A stretch of DNA of 64,000 nucleotides. Origin: Coix lacryma-jobi var. lacryma-jobi. Its lineage: Eukaryota > Streptophyta > Magnoliopsida > Poales > Poaceae. Position numbers and translations under genes: made by a program. Numbering within the stretch: position 1 is the stretch's first letter; each line of letters starts with the position of its first letter. The DNA is taken from the NCBI GenBank assembly GCA_009763385.1, contig CM019831.1, positions 90,758,291 through 90,822,290 on the forward strand, read 5' to 3'. The notes below the pieces were generated by a model, which worked only from the letters and a program-made list of their open reading frames with translations, made no database searches and was not told where the DNA came from. Shown in pieces: positions 55,262-64,000 of the stretch.

Positions 55262-58200
55262 CTATAGAGATTCGAGAAAGTCCGGATAGTTCTTTGCTAA
55301 GAAGTCTTCGGATTCCCAGGTGGCTTCTTCTTCAGAGTGCTGGTTCCACTGGATCTTATACCATCTTGTGGTGGTTCTTCGGGTAACCCGATCCTTGTGA
55401 TCCAACACACGGACAGGATATTCCGAGTATGACAGATCAGGTTCTAGCTCAACACCTTCAACTTCAACCACATGTTCAGGTACTCGGAGACACTTCTTGA
55501 GTTGGGAGACATGAAACACATTATGAACTGCTGAAAGATGATCGGGCAGACTTAACTTGTAAGCGACCTTGCCACAACGATCCAGAATCTCAAACGGACC
55601 AATGTAGCGGGGTGCTAGCTTTCCTTTGACTCCAAAACGAGTGACTCCTTTGGTGGGTGAGACCTTCAGGTACACATAATCCCCGATCTCGAACTGCAGA
55701 GGTCGACGTCTCTTGTCAGCATAACTTTTCTGTCGAGACTGTGCGATCTTCATGTTCTCTTGTATTTGCTTGACTTTCTCTTCCATATCTTTAACCAGGT
55801 CAACTCCAAAGAATTCTCTTTCTCCAGGCTCAGACCAACTGAGGGGTGTACGACAACGACGACCGTACAGTGCTTCAAAGGGTGCCATTTTGATGCTTTC
55901 TTGATAACTGTTATTATATGAGAACTCTGCCAAGGGCAAGCAGTCATCCCAAGTATCTGCGAAGGTGAGCACACATGCTCTCAACATATCCTCTAACACT
56001 TGGTTGACTCGCTCAGTTTGTCCATCTGTTTGTGGATGATATGCTGTACTATGCAAGAGCTTGGTTCCAAGTGAGGTATGGAACGCTTTCCAGAACTTTG
56101 CGACAAACTGAGTACCACGATCAGAGATAATGGTCTTGGGTATTCCATGAAGCTTCACTATGTTGTTCTTGTACAAGGCGGCATACGTGGGGACGGCGTA
56201 GCTGGTCTTGACTGGCAGAAAGTGAGCTTGTTTGGTGAGTCGGTCCACGATTACCCAAATGGAATCAAAACCTTTCTGAGTCTTGGGTAGCCCATTGATA
56301 AAATCCATGCTGATATCTTCCCACTTCCAGGCAGGTACAGATAAAGACTGCAATTCTCCTCCAGGCTTCATGTGCACGGCTTTGACTTTCTGGCAAGTAT
56401 CACAGCGAGCGACATAGCGAGCGATTTCAATCTTCATCTTTGTCCACCAGAATCTCTGCCTTAGATCCTGGTACATCTTGTTGCTGCCGGGGTGGATGGA
56501 AAACCTAGACAGGTGTGCCTCATCAAGGATCAACTGTCTCAACTCAGACACCTTTGGAACTACCAGACGGTTCTTGAACCAAACTACTCCTTCATCATCA
56601 ATCCTGAAACAGTCAGCTTTTCTAGCTTGAATCTTTTCGATGATGTGCTTGATTCCGGGGTTATCTTTCTGTGCAGCTATGATCTGTTCTCTGATAGAGG
56701 TTTCTACTCTAACATTGCTCAGACTCCCTTGTGGCACTATTTCAATACCCAGCTTCTCTAGTTCATAGCATAGGGAAGATTTATAGGATTTCATAATCAG
56801 ACAGTTACAGTATGACTTGCGACTGAGTGCATCGGCGACCACATTCGCCTTACCCGGATGGTAATGCACTTCGATATCATAGTCCTTGATTAACTCAAGC
56901 CATCTTCGCTGCCTCATGTTCAGCTCTTCTTGGGTGAAGATATACTTCAGGCTCTTGTGATCTGTGTACACATTGCAGGTACTGCCCAACAGATAATGAC
57001 GCCATATCTTCAAGGCATGAACCACTGCTGCTAACTCAAGACCATGAGTTGGATAATTTTCCTCATGTCGCTTAAGCTGCCGCGAGGCATAAGCGATCAC
57101 TCTTCCTTCTTGCATCAACACGCAACCCAAACCAGTACCAGATGCATCACAGTAAACATCAAAGGGCTTCTCGACGTTCGGCTGAGCTAGCACTGGTGAC
57201 GTGGTTAACAACTTCTTCAAAGTCTGAAAAGCTTGTTCACAAGCTGGTGACCAAAAGAACTTCACAGAATTCTTCAGCAACTCGGTGATAGGCTTGGCGA
57301 TTCTGGAGAAATCTGGGATGAATCGACGATAATATCCAGCCATTCCCATAAAACTGCGGACCTTGTGAACGGAGGTAGGTGGCTTCCAATCCAGGATATC
57401 TGACACTTTTCCGGGGTCGACTGACACACCTTCTGCGGATAGGACATGGCCTAGAAACTGTATCTGATCCAACCAGAATTCACACTTACTGAACTTAGCA
57501 TAGAGCTGATGTCCTCTGAGACGGGATAGAACAATACTAAGATGTTCAGCATGATCTTCAGGGGTTTTTGAGTAGACAATGATGTCGTCAATGAACACGA
57601 CCACGAATTTATCAAGCTCTGGCATGAACACAGAGTTCATGAGGTACATGAAATGAGCAGGGGCATTGGTCAAACCGAAAGACATGACCAAATACTCATA
57701 TAAACCGTATCTGGTGGTAAAAGCTGTTTTAGGAATATCTTCAGGACGGATTTTTATTTGGTGGTAACCAGATCTGAGGTCAATCTTGGAGAATACCTTG
57801 GCTCCAGCTAACTGGTCAAACAGAAGATCAATACGAGGCAAGGGATATTTGTTTTTGATGGTGACCTCGTTGAGTGGGCGATAATCAACGCAAAGTCTGA
57901 GACTCTTGTCTTTCTTCTTTACAAAGATTGCAGGACAGCCCCAAGGAGACGAGCTTGGGCGAATGAAACCCTTGTCCAACAAACCTTGTAATTGGATTTT
58001 TAGTTCTGCCAACTCTCTGGGAGGCATACGATAAGCTCTGCGGGATATAGGAGCAGTCCCGGGCTTTAGCTCTATGGCAAACTCAACATCACGGTCAGGA
58101 GGTAGACCAGGTAAGTCTTCAGGAAAGACATCAGGGAACTCACAGACTACAGGGATGTCTCGGATCCCTTGATCATGAGTAGCATTTAGCTGTGTGGTAG

Positions 58201-59719
58201 CTGGTTTTGAAGGCATAGGAAGTTGGAGAAGGAGTTTGGCGGTACTGTTAGGAATATCCACTCTCACAACTCTATTCAAGATGTCGATCATGGCCTTATA
58301 CTGGCACATCCAATTCATGCCTAGGATGACATCTATCTCCTGATCCTTCAACACTATCATGGTGGTAGGGAACGCATGATTTCCCAACATCACCGGTATA
58401 CTGCGAACCACCTCTTTGGTGATCATACGCCCTCCAGGAGATAAAATGCAAAAACTTTCTTTTAACTCCCCCATGGGCATCTCATGCTTGATGACAAAAG
58501 TGCGACTGATGAAGGAATGCGATGCACCAGAATCAAACAAGACGACTGCAGGATGATTGGCAACAGGGAACCTACCGAGCATGACGGGCTCTCCTTCTGG
58601 GATGTTACTGACGGTGGTGAAGTAGACTTGCCCGTGCTTCCTGACAAGCTTGCCCTTCTGGACGTGCTGCTGCGGTGCACGGTGCTGCTGCTGTGATCCT
58701 CCAGGGCCTTTCTGTGCATGCTGGGCATTCTTCTTGGGTTTTGGGCACTCGCGAGACCAGTGACCAACTTGGCCACAGTTGTAGCACGGATGGTTGTAAG
58801 CTGTTTGTGGGGTGGTGACACGAACACCGGGGCGTTCGGCTGAGTGGCACTTTGCTGGTTGGCATTGTGGGTGGTGGCCGCAGTACGAACGACCACTTGC
58901 TGATGGGGGTATGGGGCACGGTTTTGGTGGTGGCTGGGGTGGTAGATGATTCTTGGGCGCTTATGGTTGCTGGAGAAACTGCTAGACCCAGCCTTCTTCT
59001 TCTTCTTCTCTTCCTGATACTGGCGGTTGCTTTCCTCGAAAGCAACAGCACGGTCAACGACATCATGGTAGGATCCGTTTAGGTTGTTGGACAGACCTCT
59101 GCGAATCTTAGGGTGCAGACCCCTGAGAAAACAATCTCTCTTCTTTTCCTCTGTGTTGACATAGTCGGAGGCATACTGGCTGAGGTGGTTGAATTGTCCC
59201 ACGTACTGCATGACGGTGGAATCTTTCTGTTGCAGGGCCAAGAAACTGATCCAACTTCATTTTCATCAATCCCGAAGGGATGTGATGTGCTCTGAAAGCG
59301 GTGCGGAACTCTTCCCAGGTCAGCTGGTGACCTTCCGGCTGGGCTGCCAACAGGTTGGCGTACCAGGCACTTGCGGGACCACGGAGCTGCTGAGAAGCGA
59401 ACCGAGGCTTCTGGATCTCCGTGCAGTGCAGTAGACTGAACTTCTGTTCCATGGTGCGTAACCAGTCGTCAGCCTCGAGAGGTTCATCGGCCTTTGTGAA
59501 GACCGGTGGTCGTGTTTCAGTGAAGTCCACATAGGTTGTCTCTTGGTTGTTGCGGCGACCACGGTTGCCGTTGTTCTGCTGCCCTTGATTCTGAGCCATC
59601 AGATTGGCAGCGGCGGCCAAGGCTGCAATGGCATCTGCTAGGGTAGCTGGTACAGGTGGAGGGTTTGGGATGTTGGCATCATCAGAACCTCCAGCTCCGG
59701 TACGGGTGTTCACAGGCAT
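55262..59719 (-). pseudogene. B2 gag-pol: intact pol, frameshifted gag
   Basis: Gag starts at 59719 (MPVNTRTGAGG), directly after TTATACAG on the minus strand. Gag is broken by an extra A near 59248 and another frame change near 58800; the CCHC knuckle (CYNCGQVGHWSREC) is at about 58747-58788. From 58582 to the TAG at 55262 the frame is open for 1106 codons. It holds protease (LFDSGASHSFIS), RT (FIDD near 57583-57594), RNase H, integrase (Asp near 56300, Asp near 56115, Glu near 56010) and the chromodomain (YPVRVLDHKDRV...YKIQW...ATWE) at the C-terminus. It lacks the aromatic expected at the first cage position of HP1-type chromodomains, though I place that residue by eye. If the gag indels are sequencing errors, this copy could be active. 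Confidence 0.88.
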
Positions 59720-59943
59720 CTGTATAAGCAACTCGGAACTCAGCATATATGGACAAAGGTTCTGAAACGACCGATTGATAGCTTCATTGATACAAAGATA
59801 GCTGACTTGATAAAGATGACAACAGACTGATAAGGGAAAAGGTACGAAAAGAAAGATACATGCCAGACTTGGCAACAGACAGACTAACGCCCCCAAACCT
59901 AGTCTAAGGTTTTAGGTAAGCAGATGGTACAGACACAAGGAGT

Positions 59944-60557
59944 CTAGTCGTCATCGATGAAGATTCAACTCTTCGTCATCATCATCATCCTCGATGATGA
60001 GCTCAGGCCTTCCTCCTCATCTTTATCTTCAACGTGGACATCTTCAGCAGGTTCCACTTCCTCATTCTGATCGGGCTCGTGTTCCACTTCAGGTTCCTCC
60101 ACGACTCCGTCTTCGGGGTCCTCAACAACTGGTGGAATCACGGGGTGAAGCTGGTCGTGCAGCTGGTGTACTTCCTCATGAAGCATATCATGAACTGCTC
60201 GATCTGGGCGGTGTATTGCTGCAGTCCATGGAGCTGGTCTCTGGTAACGTCCGCGCGGTCCAAGCATCATTGCGCTGCTCTGATAGCTGCGAACCGGGGT
60301 TCCGGTTGGCCTGCTCCAGGGAAGCTCGTGCCTCATAAAACTCCATGCGGGAAGGTAGAAGTCATGGCTCCATGTTCTACCATTTCAGCATTCAGATTCT
60401 TGATTCCTCCATTCAGCTGCTTGCGGGTGCGGCGGGAAAGCGACGTACCACTTGATATTCTCCTCAGTCTCTTCTCCGGTGCGTGGCGCCACTGGTGACG
60501 CGGCACACTACCGTTCGGTCCAGTCGACCTTGCGGGCCGTCCGCTGATAATGGCCAT
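59944..60557 (-). pseudogene. B2 ORF0, damaged
   Basis: The start at 60557 gives MAII as in B1, but single-base indels scramble the frame at once, leaving only scattered matches (STGPNG, VPRHQ). The coiled-coil and acidic-tail DNA are recognisable, with an extra T near 59965 and many small indels between 60190 and 60540. The original protein was probably close to the B1 version. Confidence 0.75.
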
Positions 60558-60605
60558 ATCTGGACAAGGTTTATAGATAGAAAGGCTAGCAAGAAAAAGG
60601 TATAT

Positions 60606-63600
60606 GGGCTCCGCCTGAGCTAGTGAAGCTTTCCCACCCCCCAATTCACTTTCCAACGCCTTCCTACTCGCCGGAGGGGGTTAAAAAGTAGCGTTCCCCA
60701 TCTCGGGGCAGAAACACGGCGAGCTCGGGTTGCGTGAAAATTCGCCGCCTCACGGCCATGATATCCTCAACGACCCCCGCTGTCGTGTGTTCTTGGTTCC
60801 GTTGCTGACTCGACCGGAACTGGAGGTTCTAGGGTGTTGGCAGGACCGCCCGGACGCAGGAGCGCCGCCCCGGTCGTTTCTCCCCGAGCGGTCGGAGCCA
60901 TCCACCCTCCGAGAACGAGCGAGACTCACCCTCGAGCCCTGGCCTCCGACCACGTGGAAGCGTTCCGAGGCCTCCAAGTACGGCCTCGGAAGGAGGCTTT
61001 GTTTTTCCGTCTCGCCCGGCCCAGGCTCGGCGAGCGCATGCACATCCGCTTCGCCCGAGCCCAAGCCTCGGCGACGGCATGCTCTCCGCTTCGCACGAGT
61101 CAGGACTCGGACGGCGGCTCAATTATCCGTCTCGCCCGAGGCATCGGGCCAGGCCCGGACGAAGATGTCGCGTACGTTCAACCGAGCCGTCTCGACCGAG
61201 TCCTGCGCGATTAGCCGTAGCCCGGCTCTTAGAAGGAGCAACGTGCTTTCTCTTTTTCTGAGAGATGTGACTAGTGTTCTGTTTCTCTTTTTGGTATGAT
61301 TTTCTGTGTGCATCCTAAAAAATTCTGAAATTTTTTGTGGTAGACTCTTTATGCTCTAAAGTTATTTATAAAAATTGAAACTTGAGTTTTGTTGCCAAAG
61401 ATTTAAAATATGGTTTAAAATTCCCCTTTTATTGAAAAAAATGAAGGTTTGGTATTTTTGGAAGTGGATCTATAACTCAAAAAATCTTGGATAAATTTTT
61501 GTGACTGTTTTTTATGACATGCTGAACCTGCTGGTGGTAAAAATTTTGAATCATTTGGAGCAAGTTGATTTTTGAGGTTTATTTTAATTGTTAATAAGCC
61601 TTTTGCTAATTAATGTCTGATTTTATTTGAGCACCTTCATGACCTCCAAAAATTATGAAATTTTGTTTGTATCTATCAAACCATAAGAATAGGTGATTAT
61701 TAATTTGGAATTTTTGGAGCTAAGCAAACTTCATCAAATGACCTTTTAAATAATTAAGAAAATAAAAAAAAATGGATTAGGGTTGGTAAATAATGTGTGT
61801 GCTGATGTGACTCATTTGGATTTGATTGATGTCATAGGACCCTTTACCCTTGGTCTATGATGTTTGTGATGCTGTTTGGTTGATGCTTAGGATAATTATA
61901 TAAGGGTCTAGTTTAAGCAAATTGCTTAGGAAGAAATGGCTCCCCTTTTTATGCTTCAACTAGGTTCGATTATGCCTTGTTTTAGGAGTAATCTAGAATT
62001 CAGTAGATTGTCGTACACATAAGTTCATATCATTCATTCTCTAATGAGCATTCATCATTGCATCCGTTAGTTGACGAAGAAGGACCGAAGTCGGGTGGTA
62101 GAGCCACGAAGGATCTGTCACCGAGGCAACCGAGCTCCGACACCTACTCCTACCACGAGTCTGCTCTCTTTTGCCATTCCAAGGGAGCCCCGTGCATTTT
62201 TTTAAAACCCCCCTTCCTTGAATTTATTAAAGGATTTCCTTTAAATGCTTTTGAGGGTAAATGATTGCATAGGTTTAAGGGTGAGCCGTCTCCTAACTGA
62301 TGATACTTCCACCTTGACATGATTACACCCGAAGCCGCTTTTAAAAGATTTGAAAAATGCTTAAGCAAAGCGTATTGATTAGACTTTGCAATTTAAAAAA
62401 AATGCCAATTCAAAAAGTGTGATCACGCAAGAAACTTATGGGAATTTGGTTTTTACTTCGTTCGCTGACTGCTTGCCTAGATAGCATGTGGTCATGGTCG
62501 TGAAGAGGTTTGGAAGACGGTTGTCGCGCGTACGGGGCGTAATGTTGTAGTCCGGGACTAAACAGGTAGTTGACACGACAGGGACAGGGATTGAAAAACG
62601 ACAGACCTATACTCTTGGGTTTTCGAGTCCCGAGGGTGCTTGTCGCTGGCGGAAAAGAGAAAAAAAGGACAGGACTATTTACGCTGGGAGTATATGACCA
62701 AGGTATAGTTCTGGCTGAAAAATTAGGGACAAGCGTATGGGGGCTTCTGCTGGTCAAGACTGGTAAACCATTCACATACTACGGAAAGCTCTGGCTCCGA
62801 GAAATCCCTTATGACCGACAACCCGCGCACTGGGAGTGGAGAGATGGCGGAAGTACATTTACCCCGTGGGTTAGAGGATCCCGGATTGGAGTGGGTACTG
62901 AATCCGGTGGGGCGTAGGGCGGGCCCAATATTGGAGGAATGTGGTAGACGAGTGGCATACGAAGCTTGGGTGCTACATATGCAGTGTGGAGGGATCCTCA
63001 GATGATATTATTTATCCGGATTAACGTTGCTCCTCGGTATGGAGACGTGGTCATGAATGTCAACGGAGAGTGGTTCTCCAACTAGCGGAATGTTGTTGAA
63101 TGTAAAATGAAATCAGAATGATGAAGAAATTGAGGAATACAGGAGAATATTTCAAAAATAAAATAAGGTTTACCAAAATGCTTTTCTGCAAAATACTTGA
63201 TCTTGCTTAAGCCTTACCTTGACTACCGAAGCCTTTCATTTCTTGGGTCTTCTCCCTTTTTCTTTAGTAGGGTAAGTCTGTTGCGTACCTTTGTACTAGG
63301 GTTTTATTACCCATTTGCAAGGTTTATGCAGATTCCTCAGTATGCCTGGACCCTGCTGTGGAATGTGGTTCAGGAAGGAGGCCAGATGAGGCAGATGAGT
63401 GATCATTCACCTCGGCCGGGGTGAAGTATCTTTACCCCTTTAGTTGTTGTTAATATGCTTACTTGCCAACTCTATCTATTTGAACTATGGCTGTAATAAC
63501 TTCACTTTAATTTATGTTGAACCCTGGGTTGTAAAACTATGTTATATAAGTCTTCGCTATTTACTCCGATGTTATTTGTCAAAAGGGTCAAGAGTTGTAC

Positions 63601-64000
63601 TGAATTGTGAGATGATCTCGGACATCGGGCATGATGTTAGCCAGTAGCGGACAATCCGGTCTTAATCTCTGGTCCGGATAGATGTCAGTGGTTGCCGGTG
63701 ATCGTGCGGCCATGGGTTAGGGCCGTTACGTTACAGATGGTACGGAGCATCTCACTATGACGTTGCCAATCTTTTTGCGAAAAACTTCAAAATGTTTTAA
63801 CAAAAACTAAACTGACTATTTGAGTCCAAATTGTTTTCTAACTCATTCTTGTCTGTGGCAACTAGTAGAGCAAGAACAACTTGTATAAGCCTATGTACCT
63901 TACCTAGTAATTGCATTGCCCTTGTTCCGCGTAGAACGACTCATGCATCAGGTCATATTCACTTAAGTAAATAAAAGAGTTCGTTTGGCGATAGTGTACC
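60606..64000 (+). repeat. Inverted outer end of B2 (5' LTR part, PBS, leader)
   Basis: From about 60606 to 63735 the sequence is the reverse complement of the B2 LTR equivalent to about 54125 down to 51045. A degraded PBS (TGGTACGGAGC, 63738-63748) and family B leader follow. The last bases, ATAGTGTACC, are the complement of the GGTACACTAT that should follow 60605. Compared with the 3' LTR it has many one-base indels. Open frames here, such as 60730-61299, are LTR sequence. Confidence 0.85.

Larger units (their letters stand above)
51045..64000 (-). mobile_element. B2: family B copy inserted in A2 ORF0
   Basis: On the minus strand ORF0, gag-pol and 3' LTR are in normal order from 60605 down to 51045. 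The 5' end (leader, PBS, part of the 5' LTR) is present but inverted from about 60606 to the window edge. Pol is intact, while gag, ORF0 and the inverted part contain many one-base indels. Confidence 0.85.

Overview
The window is grass nuclear DNA, most likely from a panicoid cereal or cane grass. It consists entirely of nested LTR retrotransposons. I see no host gene, tRNA, rRNA or CRISPR array. The evidence is two Sirevirus-like Ty1/copia elements (C1, C2) and five copies of two related Ty3/gypsy chromovirus families with unusually long LTRs of 4.1 to 4.5 kb. I call these family A (copies A1, A2) and family B (copies B1, B2, B3). The lineage looks Tekay/Del-like from the reverse transcriptase and the C-terminal chromodomain. 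The species cannot be named from this sequence.

Layout, left to right. C1 (1-5619, +) is the 3' half of a copia element with its 2.08 kb 3' LTR. It sits inside the coding region of C2 (5620-8221, +), which is in turn cut by B1. B1 (8222-19969, -) has a 3' LTR, a gag-pol with many one-base frameshifts, an upstream ORF0 and a partial 5' LTR. The end of that 5' LTR is inverted and abuts a 500-N assembly gap (19970-20469). B3 (-) has its ORF0 split by A1. A1 (20604-36088, +) is complete and looks coding-competent. It has 4465 and 4452 bp LTRs that differ by about 11 substitutions and one 13-bp indel, a perfect TCTGG target duplication, an intact ORF0 and an intact gag-pol. B3 resumes at 36089 and ends with its 5' LTR at 40853. 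A 53-bp sliver of a C1-like LTR (40854-40906) separates B3 from A2 (40907-51044, -). The ORF0 of A2 is cut by B2 (51045-64000, -). The outer end of B2, from about 60606 to the window edge, is inverted.

The most interesting item is ORF0, a separate protein encoded between the primer binding site and gag in both gypsy families. In A1 it begins MARTKRTARKSTGGKRP, matching 14 of the first 16 residues of the histone H3 tail. In B3 it begins MARTKLTARKSTG and continues to a VPRHQLA stretch resembling H3 residues 15-21. The families differ at synonymous positions while keeping the protein motif, which points to selection. The same elements encode a C-terminal chromodomain, the class of domain that reads the H3 tail. 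Downstream of the mimic, family A has a segment I read as dsRNA-binding-domain-like, a coiled coil and a Ser/acidic tail. Family B has a coiled coil and a long acidic tail. A working hypothesis is a chromatin- or silencing-directed accessory protein that acts with the chromodomain integrase. An extra ORF upstream of gag is, to my recollection, known from related rice elements. I do not know of a report of the H3-like N-terminus.

The element parts fit one life cycle. LTRs carry promoter and poly(A) signals. An initiator-tRNA-Met-like PBS and purine-rich PPT prime reverse transcription. Gag-pol supplies capsid, protease, RT/RNase H and integrase-chromodomain. Splice-acceptor-like AG dinucleotides directly before both ORF0 and gag ATGs suggest that the two proteins may come from differently spliced mRNAs.
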